This document shows positions 1-8,064 of a stretch of 41,854 bases of DNA, piece by piece. The DNA is from JAMOAW01 sp039908535. GTDB lineage: Bacteria > Pseudomonadota > Magnetococcia > Magnetococcales > JADFZT01. Made by a program: the position numbers and the translations under genes. How positions within the stretch are numbered: the first letter of the stretch is position 1; every line of letters begins with the position of its first letter. The stretch covers positions 1 through 41,854 of the forward strand of contig JAMOAW010000017.1 of NCBI GenBank assembly GCA_039908535.1, written 5' to 3'. Below the pieces are notes generated by a model. The model was given only the letters and a program-made list of their open reading frames with translations. It made no database searches and was not told where the DNA came from.

Positions 1-119
1 CAAAACCCTGGGGGCAATCCCCCAGACCCCTTTTTTTTATTAATATATGAACGGTTACGCCAAAGCAATAAATTATTGAGTTTCAATTAACGTAAAATTT
101 TACTTCGGTGAACGGTTAC
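1..119. repeat. Left copy of a 119/120-bp long-range inverted repeat
   Basis: This sequence is almost the exact reverse complement of 41669-41788 at the other end of the window. I see one base difference near position 74 and one base of length difference in the T run. It starts with half of the hairpin element described elsewhere (CCCTGGGGG / CCCCCAG, then a T run). It continues with two direct copies of TGAACGGTTAC (48-58 and 109-119), between which lies the 12-bp palindrome GTAAAATTTTAC. The stop codon of the neighbouring AsnC-type gene lies only 8 bp further on. GTAA-type ends resemble those of some insertion sequences, but no transposase is present. Confidence 0.9.
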
Positions 120-126
120 TTAAGAA

Positions 127-624
127 TTAAGTGAAATACCGGGCCCCACATTGTTTAAACTGCCGCTTACTAAATAAAATTTGCCGATCGAACCCCGTCA
201 ATCCACACGAAGAAACCAACAGATCCAACCGTTGTAACGTCTCTTCCCGTTGTTGACCATGAATCATACAGTAAAAGTTATAGGGCCAATCGGGTAGAGA
301 CCGCTTGCGCACATAACAGAGGGTGACGAAGGTCATACGTCGTACATTTTCGCCAATTTGCATCACTTGGGCATCGGGAATATTCCATACGGCCATGGCG
401 TTGGCGCGGTAGCCCAGTTGATGGTGTTGCACTACAATGCCGATACGGCGAATCACGCCACGGGTTTGAAGATGTTGCAATGTGGTCAGGACCCAAGCCT
501 CGCTTTGACCTATGGTTTGCCCAATGGCCGCATATGGATTGGAACATAAAGGAAAACCATTTTGGACCGTCGCCAATAATCGTTGTTCATTGTCTGTTAA
601 CATGGCGTGGGTGTCGTGGTCCAA
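127..624 (-). CDS. AsnC/Lrp-type sirohaem decarboxylase subunit (NirL/NirH/AhbB-like)
   Basis: A 165-residue protein with an N-terminal winged-helix segment and a C-terminal AsnC-type ligand domain. The C-terminal half carries the stretch LPDWPYNFYCMIHG and ends in FKQCGARYF, which I recognise from NirH/NirL-type proteins. Members of this family form the complex that decarboxylates sirohaem to didecarboxysirohaem on the way to haem d1 (in the nir pathway) or to haem (as AhbA/AhbB). The protein is cytoplasmic and would pair with the gene just upstream, which it overlaps by 28 bases. A second ATG at 603 would reduce the overlap to 7 bases and is an equally good start. It is the last gene of the nirC-nirF-led run, and its stop codon almost touches the long inverted repeat. 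The exact subunit name cannot be decided from sequence alone. Confidence 0.85.
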   Translation of the reverse strand: MDHDTHAMLTDNEQRLLATVQNGFPLCSNPYAAIGQTIGQSEAWVLTTLQHLQTRGVIRRIGIVVQHHQLGYRANAMAVWNIPDAQVMQIGENVRRMTFVTLCYVRKRSLPDWPYNFYCMIHGQQREETLQRLDLLVSSCGLTGFDRQILFSKRQFKQCGARYFT

Positions 625-1091
625 GAGTGGAGTTGAAATCCTAAGTCAATATGAAAATCCTGTTCCATGGGCATGGTATGTACTTTGAGGCCGCTTTGTT
701 GTTCAATTTGTGCTAAAATTGTCTGTAAACGTTGGGCATCTACGGCAGTGACCACAAACCATAGGTTAAACTCATGCTCCCGTTGGTAATTATGATTTAC
801 TTCAGAAAAAGCATTGATTAGGACGGCTATGGATTCGATTTGTTCTTCTGGAACCCGCATGGCAGCCAAGGTACTGACCCCAACGCTGCGTGGGGTTAAA
901 ACCACGCCAACACGACTGATAAGACCTGTCTTCTGGAGGTGGGTCAACCGTTGCAGAACCACCTCTTCCGTTATGCCAAGTTGATGCGCTAACTCTAAAT
1001 AGGGCCGTTCAACCAAGGGAAAGTTGTGTTGAAATTGGTCTAATAATTGGTGATCCAGAGCGGTGATCTGGGGGGTGATTATGCGTGCCAT
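597..1091 (-). CDS. AsnC/Lrp-type sirohaem decarboxylase subunit (NirD/NirG/AhbA-like)
   Basis: A 164-residue member of the AsnC/Lrp-like family used in haem d1 synthesis. The N-terminal 60 residues look like a winged helix that also appears in DNA-binding Lrp proteins. The second half contains VNHNYQREHEFNLWFVV, a hallmark of the NirD/NirG-type subunit, which in my recollection forms a heteromer with the NirL/NirH type. The expected role is decarboxylation of sirohaem in the cytoplasm, not gene regulation. It starts 5 bp after the nirF stop codon and overlaps the next gene, so the four genes nirC-nirF-this-next read as one operon. Automatic annotation could call it a transcriptional regulator; the gene context argues against that. 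Confidence 0.85.
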   Translation of the reverse strand: MARIITPQITALDHQLLDQFQHNFPLVERPYLELAHQLGITEEVVLQRLTHLQKTGLISRVGVVLTPRSVGVSTLAAMRVPEEQIESIAVLINAFSEVNHNYQREHEFNLWFVVTAVDAQRLQTILAQIEQQSGLKVHTMPMEQDFHIDLGFQLHSWTTTPTPC

Positions 1092-1096
1092 GTGGA

Positions 1097-2263
1097 TTAA
1101 AGACCGATCTTATGTGCCCTGTTTGAGAAAAATATGCCACTGGGATTGCGGGCGGGTAGGGTGGAGACCCGCTCAAAAGTATCGGTACGATAGACATCGA
1201 CCCGATTTTCATCCCGTAGCGATATCCAAACCTGTTCGCCTCTGGGGGTAAACTCCATATGCATGACCCCTTTTCCAGGTTTGAGGGTTTGAATTATTTT
1301 TAAAGAGAGGAGATCCACAACCTGGATGGTATCGTTGTCGGGATGGGCAAAATTGATCCAAATTTGCCGTCCTCCAGGTTGGGACATGACAAACACCGGT
1401 TGACTGTGGAGTGGAATATGGGCCACCTCGTGCCAGTCAAGCATATCCACCACCAGCACCTCATGGTGGCCCACCGCGGGCAGAAAGGCATAATTTCCAG
1501 CGATGGCCCACCCTTCCAGATGGGGCATTTTATAAACGGGGAGCTTCTCTTCATGGCGTCCATAACCGGCCAAAATGGGTTTGACCCCCTCTTCTAAATG
1601 CCATAAATCCAGAAGGGCTAACCCCTCTTCGCCAAATAATCCAGCGATATAATAGCGACCATCTGGAGAGAGTAAGGCGTCATAGGGTTGGTGACCAATG
1701 TGGGTAAATTTTTGTAATTTGGGTTGGGAAGGGGTGGATAAATCGGCCAGCCATATTTCGTCGGCGTCAAAAAGGCTAAAGATAAAGCGTTGCCCGGGGG
1801 CATCGACCAGTCCTACAACCTTGGATTGTTTTCCGTTTGTACCAATGGCGGGAATATCGGCGACCAGGGCCAAGGTATCGGTCGCAAAAATGCGCACCCC
1901 ACCTGGTTCATAGTTGGAAACGGCCACCAATCGGCCATCTTGAGAGATGGCCCCGCCGATGCTGTTGCCCGCCTGAATAACGCGCGTCACCAGTTGCCCG
2001 GTTAAAAGATCTACCTTGCTCAAACCCCCGTCACGACCAAAAATAAAGGCATGCCGGGCATCTTTTGAGTAGACCACCGAGGCGTGGGAGAGATCCCCCA
2101 TGCCTTCCACATGCGACAAGACGCTGTTGGTTGAGTTTTCTATGATTTCAATGCTGCCCGTGGTGCGTTCAATCACCACGCCCATATCCCCCACACCCCG
2201 AAGGGGGGTGCAGCCTTGCAAAAGAGTGATGCACAAAAAGAGGAAAATGTTAATTTGCTTCAC
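1097..2263 (-). CDS. nirF: NirF-like haem d1 biosynthesis protein
   Basis: A 388-residue beta-propeller protein of the cytochrome d1/NirF family. It starts with a short hydrophobic signal and a lipobox-like LLQGC (cysteine at residue 18), so it is probably a lipoprotein facing the periplasm. Repeated blade motifs such as SPDGRYYIAGLF and YSKDARHAFIFGRDGG run through the protein. It has no CxxCH motif, which distinguishes it from nitrite reductase NirS and from NirN. NirF acts late in haem d1 synthesis, on the dihydro-haem d1 side of the pathway. Its ATG overlaps the stop of the nirC-like gene by 4 bases, showing translational coupling. The rest of the pathway (nirE, nirJ, nirN, nirS) is not in this window. 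Confidence 0.9.
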   Translation of the reverse strand: MKQINIFLFLCITLLQGCTPLRGVGDMGVVIERTTGSIEIIENSTNSVLSHVEGMGDLSHASVVYSKDARHAFIFGRDGGLSKVDLLTGQLVTRVIQAGNSIGGAISQDGRLVAVSNYEPGGVRIFATDTLALVADIPAIGTNGKQSKVVGLVDAPGQRFIFSLFDADEIWLADLSTPSQPKLQKFTHIGHQPYDALLSPDGRYYIAGLFGEEGLALLDLWHLEEGVKPILAGYGRHEEKLPVYKMPHLEGWAIAGNYAFLPAVGHHEVLVVDMLDWHEVAHIPLHSQPVFVMSQPGGRQIWINFAHPDNDTIQVVDLLSLKIIQTLKPGKGVMHMEFTPRGEQVWISLRDENRVDVYRTDTFERVSTLPARNPSGIFFSNRAHKIGL

Positions 2264-2583
2264 GGAATATCTCCCTGTTGTAGTCGTTCAACCAACCAAT
2301 GGATCTCTTCAGGTGTTAACAATCCTTTCCAGGGGGGCATGGCTTTTTCTGGTAGGCCATTATAGATGATATTTTCCAAAAGTTCTGGAGATTTTCCAGC
2401 CAGGGCAGTCACCGTCAATGGTAGCCCCAATCCTCCCTTGAGAGTCAAGCCATGGCAAGACCCACAATCCTGGCGCAGTAGATGAAAAAGCTCCTGTTGT
2501 CGTTGTAAGGAGAGTTCGGCGTGGGCCAAGGGATGGAAAGAAAGGAATGAAATGAGGCCAGCTATAAAAAATTTTTTTTCCAT
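2260..2583 (-). CDS. nirC: Small monohaem cytochrome c (NirC-like)
   Basis: A 107-residue class I cytochrome c. It has a typical signal peptide (residues 1-22, ending in AHA), one haem site CGSCHG at about residues 41-46, and a distal methionine in EKAMPPWKG, followed by a short C-terminal helix. The protein is expected in the periplasm. NirC lies directly before nirF in many denitrifiers and is thought to serve as an electron partner in haem d1 formation or for nitrite reductase. Here it is the first gene of the minus-strand cluster and overlaps nirF by 4 bases, which is the main reason for choosing NirC over a generic cytochrome c. Sequence alone cannot exclude another small cytochrome. Confidence 0.8.
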   Translation of the reverse strand: MEKKFFIAGLISFLSFHPLAHAELSLQRQQELFHLLRQDCGSCHGLTLKGGLGLPLTVTALAGKSPELLENIIYNGLPEKAMPPWKGLLTPEEIHWLVERLQQGDIP

Positions 2584-2939
2584 AGAGATCCTAATCGGGT
2601 AGAAAATAAATGGCGTTACGATGTCTATCCTTCATCTTGAGGCTCTCATTCAGTATACCGCAGACGAATGATAAATTCATCTATAATTGTTATACATATC
2701 GAACAGGAGAGTTGAACCATTGCACAGCAAAATTTATCGGAATTGAAAAATGAGGGAGCTGCTTCACTTATCTTTTAGTGTCCATTCTATCGGTGGGGAG
2801 CTTTTGGTTAAGATGGATGGTTTTGTTCATGCGTTGATTGAGGTATAAAGGATAAATTTTGCTATCTTTGGCCAAAAATCCTCTTTTTTTGGTGTGAGAG
2901 AGGAACTATATCCATACTAACGATTCATGGGGTATATCT
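2584..2939. other. 356-bp divergent intergenic region between nirC and prfB
   Basis: AT-rich spacer that must contain the promoters of the minus-strand nir genes and of prfB. I looked for an FNR/DNR-type site (TTGAT-N4-ATCAA) and found none that is convincing. A 32-codon reading frame (2750-2848, plus strand, starting MRELLHLSF) exists but has no clear ribosome binding site or relatives I recognise, so I do not call it a gene. Confidence 0.5.
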
Positions 2940-4041
2940 ATGGATGAAAATACCGGAAAAATTTTTTCGATGATCGAGGAGAAGTTGCTTCTCCTAAGGG
3001 GGCATCTTTGACTACGATAATGGCAAAAGACGCCTGGATGAGTTTACGGCTTTAAGCGCGGAGGCCGATTTATGGGCCTCGCCAGATCGTGCCCGCCAAG
3101 TTCTTCAAGAAAAAAGTCGGCTTGAAAAAACCATTGGGGAGTGGGATCACCTTTTTAGAGAGGTGAGCGATGGACGGGCCCTTTTGGAAATGGCCTATGA
3201 AGAAGAAGACACCGTTGTCCTGGAAGAGATATCCAAACAAGCAGCGGCTCTATTAACCAAGGTCGATGAACTTGAGTTGCGCCGCATGTTAAGCGGTGAG
3301 TTGGATTTTAATCATGCCTTTCTGGAAATTCATCCTGGGGCCGGGGGAACCGAATCTCAGGATTGGGCGGAAATGCTCTTGCGTATGTATTTACGTTGGT
3401 GTGAAAAACGGGGTTTTAAAGCCGAAATCGTCGATTATCAACCCGGTGATGAGGCGGGGTGTAAAGCGGTGAGTGTTCGCGTGGAAGGGGAGTATGCCTA
3501 CGGTTATTTAAAAACTGAAATTGGTGTCCATCGGTTGGTGCGCATCAGCCCTTTTGATGCCGCCTCTCGGCGTCACACCTCTTTTAGTTCGGTGCATGTC
3601 TATGCCGAAATCGATGATACCGTCCATGTGGATATCGACGAAAAAGATTTACGTATCGATACCTTTCGTGCCTCTGGGGCGGGCGGGCAGCATGTCAATA
3701 AAACCAGTTCCGCCATTCGCATCACCCATTTTCCCACGGGTATTGTGGTTCAATGCCAAAACGGACGCTCTCAGCATCGCAACAAAGAGGAGGCCATGCA
3801 AATGCTCTCTTCCCGATTATATCAACTGGAGATGGATAAACGGGCCGATGAGGCGCGGGCCGTCAATGAGGCCAAATCTGATATTGCTTGGGGGCATCAA
3901 ATTCGCTCTTATGTATTGCATCCCTATCGAATGGTAAAAGATTTGCGAACGGGTGTGGAAATGGGCAACGCCGATGCCGTGTTGGATGGGGAACTGGATC
4001 CCTTTATCAAGGCGGCCTTGGCGGCTAGGTTGGCGGGTTAA
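2940..4041 (+). CDS. prfB: Peptide chain release factor 2, with programmed +1 frameshift
   Basis: Release factor 2 reads UGA and UAA stop codons and triggers release of the finished protein from the ribosome. The gene is in two frames. A 23-codon first part (2940-3008) ends at an in-frame TGA (3009-3011), and the rest continues in the +1 frame from GAC at 3010, giving 366 residues, the normal family length. The frame also has the RF2 tripeptide SPF (in RISPFDAASRRH) that reads the stop codon and the catalytic GGQ (in ASGAGGQHVNK). The frameshift is the classical autoregulatory device of prfB. The gene is followed by one of the hairpin elements and then by lolC/E. Confidence 0.95.
2997..3012 (+). 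promoter_or_regulatory. prfB programmed +1 frameshift site
   Basis: The sequence AGGGGGCATCTTTGAC contains an internal Shine-Dalgarno-like AGGGGG, a 3-base spacer, the slippery CTT codon and a TGA stop followed by C. This is the canonical layout in bacterial prfB genes. When release factor 2 is scarce, ribosomes pause at TGA and slip forward one base to make full-length protein. Confidence 0.95.
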
Positions 4042-4048
4042 TTTTAAT

Positions 4049-4197
4049 GTATCGGAAAAATAAAAATCAAGACCTTGGGGGGCGGAGAAGTGACCCCCAA
4101 TCCCCCCTCTTTTTTTTAAATTCTTAAAAAAAAAGAGGGGGTCTGGGGGATTCATCCCCCAGGGTTTTGTCTGTGGTTTTTTGCCCGAAGGGTATCA
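4049..4197 (+). repeat. Intergenic hairpin element, copy 1
   Basis: About 149 bp between prfB and lolC/E. Order of parts: GTATCGGAAAAATAAAAATC, ACCTTGGGGGGCGG, a degenerate first hairpin (its right arm reads TGACCCCC here), a CCCCCTC-T8 / A9-GAGGGGG inverted repeat, a second hairpin CTGGGGGAT-TC-ATCCCCCAG, then TTTTTTGCCCGAAGGGTATC. The ends are imperfect inverted repeats. It may act as a bidirectional terminator. Confidence 0.9.
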
Positions 4198-4217
4198 TTT
4201 TCTAAAAGGATATATCT

Positions 4218-5462
4218 GTGATCGGAAATCGGTACGAATGGGCCATTGCCTTACGTTACCTCAAGGCGCGGCGTACCCCGCATTTTATTAGTGTCATCAC
4301 CTTTTTATCCATGGGCGGAATTGCTCTGGGGGTGGCGGCGTTGATTGTGGTGTTGGCGGTTATGACTGGGTTTCGGGAAGAACTGCAAAAACAGATTTTG
4401 GGGGTCACCAGTCATGTGGTGGTGCAATCCTATTCTGGACATGTGGATGGTTATCCCGAAGTGATAAAAAAAATTACGAAAATCAAAGGGGTAGAAGGTG
4501 CCGCTCCCTTTGTCTTGGGGCAAGCTATGTTGATGGGCGCGCGGGGAAGCGCGGGGGTGGTCGTGCGTGGGATTTTGCCCGATTTGGAAAAAAATGTGGC
4601 GGCTTTGGCCAGCAACGTTATTCGTGGCTCTTTGGACCGTATGTCTGGGTATGGCATTGTGGTGGGGCGGGGGTTGGCACAAACCTTGGGGGTGGATCTG
4701 GGCAGCCAATTGACGGTGATGGTGCCCGTTGGCAATGTCACCGCAGCAGGAACCTTGCCGCGCATGAAACGGTTTACGGTGGTGGCCCTTTTCAATTCTG
4801 GCATGTTTGAATATGACAACTCTTTGGCCTATATCGATCTTGCCGATGCCCAGACCCTGTTGCGTTTGGGGGAGGGGGTGACGGGTATCAAGGTGCGTAC
4901 CCCCCATCCCGATGACGCCTTTGGGGTGCGTCAGAGGATTGAAATGGTGTTAGATGGCACCTTTTGGATTCGGGATTGGATTCAGATGAACCATAATTTT
5001 TTCCAGGCTTTAAACCTGGAGAAAACGACTATGTCCATCATTCTGTTTTTGGTTGTGTTGGTGGCGGCTTTTAATATTGTTTCGAGTTTGATCATGGTGG
5101 TTATGGAGAAGGGGCGCGACATTGCCATTCTCAAGACCATGGGGGCCACTTCAGCGGGGATTATGGCGATTTTTATTATGAATGGCGGCGTAATCGGGGT
5201 GATGGGTACCTTGGCTGGTCTGCTTTTGGGGTTGACTTTGGCCTTAAACCTGGAGGCCGCTTTGGGGTGGGTGGAGCATATTTTGGGGATTCGTATTCTC
5301 TCAGGGGATGTCTATTATATTGACCATGTGCCGTCGGTGGTCAAAGAGATGGATGTGGTTTGGATTGTTGTCATCAGTCTGGCGATTAGCCTTTTGGCCA
5401 CCCTCTATCCGGCTTGGCGGGCCGCTTCTGTGGATCCAGTGGAAACGTTGCGTTATGAATAA
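4218..5462 (+). CDS. Lipoprotein-releasing ABC transporter permease (LolC/LolE family)
   Basis: A 414-residue inner-membrane protein that, with LolD, removes outer-membrane lipoproteins from the inner membrane and hands them to LolA. It shows the MacB/FtsX layout: one N-terminal membrane helix (about residues 22-48), a large periplasmic domain (about 50-270), and three C-terminal helices (about 275-300, 315-345, 375-400), ending with YPAWRAASVDPVETLRYE, a family signature. The start is GTG at 4218, 7 bp after AAAAGGA. Only one permease gene is present, so the transporter may use a single LolC/E-type (LolF-like) homodimer or have a second gene elsewhere. It overlaps lolD by 8 bases. Confidence 0.92.
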   Translation: MIGNRYEWAIALRYLKARRTPHFISVITFLSMGGIALGVAALIVVLAVMTGFREELQKQILGVTSHVVVQSYSGHVDGYPEVIKKITKIKGVEGAAPFVLGQAMLMGARGSAGVVVRGILPDLEKNVAALASNVIRGSLDRMSGYGIVVGRGLAQTLGVDLGSQLTVMVPVGNVTAAGTLPRMKRFTVVALFNSGMFEYDNSLAYIDLADAQTLLRLGEGVTGIKVRTPHPDDAFGVRQRIEMVLDGTFWIRDWIQMNHNFFQALNLEKTTMSIILFLVVLVAAFNIVSSLIMVVMEKGRDIAILKTMGATSAGIMAIFIMNGGVIGVMGTLAGLLLGLTLALNLEAALGWVEHILGIRILSGDVYYIDHVPSVVKEMDVVWIVVISLAISLLATLYPAWRAASVDPVETLRYE

Positions 5463-6156
5463 CCATTTGTTACTTCAAGCAAATCAATTAAAACGGTTCT
5501 ATCGTACCCCAGCACAAACGGTGGAGGTGTTAAAGGGGATTGATCTTTCGGTGCAACGTGGCGAGATGGTGGCTTTGTTAGGGGTATCTGGATCTGGAAA
5601 AAGCACCTTGTTGCAAATTTTGGGTGGCTTGGATCATCCCACCCAGGGTCAGGTGTGGTTGGATGGGGTGGATATTTTTGCCTTGTCACACAATCAACGG
5701 GCGGCGTTGCGCAACCGGAGGGTGGGATTTGTCTATCAATTTCATCGCCTTTTAGCAGAATTCACCGCCTTGGAAAATGTCATGATGCCCCTTTTGATCG
5801 GTCGGTTGGCGGCCAAAGAGGCCAAACGCCGCGCCACCGAGACCTTGAAGGAGGTCGGCTTAAGCCATCGCCTAGATCACAAACCTGGTCAACTCTCTGG
5901 TGGTGAGCAGCAACGGGTCGCCATTGCCAGGGCTGTGGTCACCCGACCCGATCTTTTGCTGGCCGATGAACCCACCGGTAACCTGGATCGCACCAGTGCC
6001 GAATGGGTTTTTGACTTACTGCTTGGTTTAAATCGGCAAATGGGATTATCTTGTCTAGTGGTAACGCACAACAACGAATTGGCCGACCGGGTTCAACGAC
6101 GGATTTATCTGTCGGATGGCCTTTTGGTGGCACATGAGGAGAGTGAGCATAATTAA
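5455..6156 (+). CDS. lolD: Lipoprotein-releasing ABC transporter ATPase LolD
   Basis: A 233-residue ABC ATPase that powers lipoprotein release by LolC/E. The Walker A (GVSGSGKST), signature (LSGGEQQRVAIARA), Walker B with the glutamate (LLLADEPTGNLD) and the H-loop histidine (VTHN) are all present. The reading frame is open further upstream, but the ATG at 5455 overlaps the permease stop codon and gives the usual N-terminus, so it is the likely start. The last codons run into a copy of the hairpin element: the TAA at 6154-6156 lies at its edge. Close relatives such as YbbA or FtsE share the motifs; the neighbouring permease decides the name. Confidence 0.93.
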   Translation: MNNHLLLQANQLKRFYRTPAQTVEVLKGIDLSVQRGEMVALLGVSGSGKSTLLQILGGLDHPTQGQVWLDGVDIFALSHNQRAALRNRRVGFVYQFHRLLAEFTALENVMMPLLIGRLAAKEAKRRATETLKEVGLSHRLDHKPGQLSGGEQQRVAIARAVVTRPDLLLADEPTGNLDRTSAEWVFDLLLGLNRQMGLSCLVVTHNNELADRVQRRIYLSDGLLVAHEESEHN

Positions 6157-6293
6157 GACCTTGGGGGGCGGAGAACCGCCCCCCAATCCCCCCCCCTCTT
6201 TTTTTTCAATTCTTAAAAAAAAAGAGGGGGTTTGGGGGATTCATCCCCCAAGGTTTTGCCTTTGATTTTGATTTTTTGCCCGAAGGGCATCAT
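6150..6293 (+). repeat. Intergenic hairpin element, copy 2
   Basis: Well-preserved copy after lolD. The first hairpin is a perfect 11-bp stem, TTGGGGGGCGG (6161-6171) with CCGCCCCCCAA (6176-6186), and an AGAA loop. The second is TTGGGGGAT with ATCCCCCAA (about 6233-6252). The right end reads TTTTTTGCCCGAAGGGCATC. The lolD stop codon lies at the left edge. Confidence 0.92.
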
Positions 6294-6369
6294 GTTCTTT
6301 TTGCCAAAAGGGCTTCCTGATGGTGGGTGATGGATGGGGCATAGATATGGGAGAGTGTGGCTTTTTTTT

Positions 6370-7035
6370 ATGAATACAATCATACAAGACATCATTGTGT
6401 GGGCACCGAGCATCATTTTTGCGATCACGTTACATGAGTGGGCGCACGGATATATGGCCAGTCGGTTTGGAGATCCGACACCTGCCTTTTTTGGTCGCTT
6501 GACGCTCAATCCTCTCCCCCATATCGACATGATGTGGACGGTGGTCATTCCTATTGCGATGTTGGTCTCTTCATTGCTGACCACGGGGAACCCCATTGTT
6601 TTTGGGGGGGCGAAGCCGGTTCCGATCAATCCACGCAAATTTAAGGGGTCGGCGCGGGTGGCCATGTTTTGGGTGGCGATTGCGGGACCACTGGTGAATC
6701 TTTTGTTGGCCTTGGTGGCGGCTGTGTTGATTCGTTATGCGGTGCTGCTGCCTAATTATTTTTTAGTGCCGATTGGGCGTATGTTGTTGGCAGTTGTGCA
6801 TATGAATGTTTTATTGGCCGTATTTAATCTTTTGCCCATGCCGCCATTGGATGGAGGACGGGTGGCTGTGGCGTTGTTGCCATCCCCTTTGGATCGCTAT
6901 TTGGCCGCTTTAGAGCGGTATGGTTTGCCGATTATTTTGGTTTTGGCCTTTACGGGTCAGTTGAGTTACATCATTGGACCAATGATGAATCTTTTGGATG
7001 GTTTCTTCATGCGTTTAACCGGATTGGATTTATAA
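6370..7035 (+). CDS. Site-2 protease family (M50) membrane metalloprotease
   Basis: A membrane-embedded zinc protease of the M50 (site-2 protease) family, about 221 residues from the start chosen here. The zinc-binding HEWAH is near residue 20 in the first membrane helix, and NLLPMPPLDGGR near residue 155 supplies the third metal ligand. Four or five further hydrophobic helices are visible. Family members cleave substrates inside the membrane; the substrate here is unknown. The frame is open back to an ATG at 6334, but the 6370 start (MNTIIQDI) matches the family N-terminus better. It is followed after 3 bp by trpS, a common neighbourhood for this subfamily. Confidence 0.88.
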   Translation: MNTIIQDIIVWAPSIIFAITLHEWAHGYMASRFGDPTPAFFGRLTLNPLPHIDMMWTVVIPIAMLVSSLLTTGNPIVFGGAKPVPINPRKFKGSARVAMFWVAIAGPLVNLLLALVAAVLIRYAVLLPNYFLVPIGRMLLAVVHMNVLLAVFNLLPMPPLDGGRVAVALLPSPLDRYLAALERYGLPIILVLAFTGQLSYIIGPMMNLLDGFFMRLTGLDL

Positions 7036-7038
7036 ACT

Positions 7039-8064
7039 GTGAATACTTTTGTAGATTCTCGACAAATTGTTTTTAGTGGTGCCCAACCCACGGGTCAGTT
7101 GACTTTGGGAAACTATTTGGGAGCATTGCGCCATTGGGTGGCTGTTCAGGAGAGGTATGACTGTCTGTTTTGTATCGTGGATCTGCATGCTTTGACCGTG
7201 CGTCAGGACCCACAGGAGTTACGTCAGCGTATTTATGAACTGGCGGCTCTCTATTTGGCCTGTGGCATGGATGCCCAAAAGAGCATTTTATTTATTCAAA
7301 GTCACGTTCCGGCCCATACGGAGTTGGCTTGGCTCCTGGCTACTTTCACCCAGATGGGGGAATTGGAGCGTATGACTCAGTTTAAAGACAAGGCCAGCCA
7401 GCATAAACAAAACGTCAATGCCGGTTTGTTTACGTATCCTATTTTGATGGCAGCCGATATTTTGCTTTATGGTACCCATCGGGTGCCAGTGGGGGAGGAT
7501 CAAAAGCAACATTTGGAGTTGGCGCGGGATATAGCGGTGCGTTTTAATGGTCTTTATGGAGCTACTTTTTCGATCCCAGAACCGATGATCTCACTAGAGG
7601 GCGGTCGGGTGAAGGATCTTCAAGAACCAGCCAAAAAAATGTCAAAGAGCGCGATCTCTGAATTGGCGCGGGTGATGATTTTGGATGAGCCTAGCGAAAT
7701 TTTGAAAAAATTTAAAAAAGCCGTGACCGACAATCAGGCCACCATTCGTTTCGATGAAGAGAATCAACCTGGTGTGACCAATTTATTAAATATATGGTGC
7801 GCCATTCATCGAAAATCTCGGGAGCAAGCGTTGAGCCATTTTAGCCATCACCAATATGGAAAATTAAAAATGGAGACAGCAGAATCGGTCATCGAACTTT
7901 TAAATCCCATTCGGGAGCGGTTCAACCAGTTGCACAGGGAGCGTAGTGAACTGGAGCATATTTTGGCATTAGGGGCCGAGAAGGCACGGCAAATGGCCGA
8001 AGTGACGATGAAACGCGTCTTGAATAGTGTAGGGTTACCTTTGGATATAAGGCGTTTTTCATGA
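7039..8064 (+). CDS. trpS: Tryptophanyl-tRNA synthetase
   Basis: A 341-residue class I aminoacyl-tRNA synthetase that charges tRNA-Trp. The ATP-binding HIGH-like segment appears as GAQPTGQLTLGNYLGAL near residues 15-31, and KMSKS near residue 200 is the second catalytic loop. The length is normal for bacterial TrpS. The start is GTG at 7039, three bases after the protease stop codon, and the stop overlaps the ATG of the pseudouridine synthase gene by 4 bases. The M50-trpS-rluB run is therefore a tightly coupled operon. Confidence 0.97.
   Translation: MNTFVDSRQIVFSGAQPTGQLTLGNYLGALRHWVAVQERYDCLFCIVDLHALTVRQDPQELRQRIYELAALYLACGMDAQKSILFIQSHVPAHTELAWLLATFTQMGELERMTQFKDKASQHKQNVNAGLFTYPILMAADILLYGTHRVPVGEDQKQHLELARDIAVRFNGLYGATFSIPEPMISLEGGRVKDLQEPAKKMSKSAISELARVMILDEPSEILKKFKKAVTDNQATIRFDEENQPGVTNLLNIWCAIHRKSREQALSHFSHHQYGKLKMETAESVIELLNPIRERFNQLHRERSELEHILALGAEKARQMAEVTMKRVLNSVGLPLDIRRFS

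Noticed and set aside
1..119. Complete insertion sequence at the window ends
   Set aside because: No transposase gene lies next to either copy; only end-like sequences are present.
2750..2848. 32-codon frame between nirC and prfB
   Set aside because: No clear ribosome binding site or known relatives; length is expected by chance.
4305..4907. 200-codon minus-strand frame inside lolC/E
   Set aside because: His/Gln-rich antisense shadow of a clearly conserved permease.
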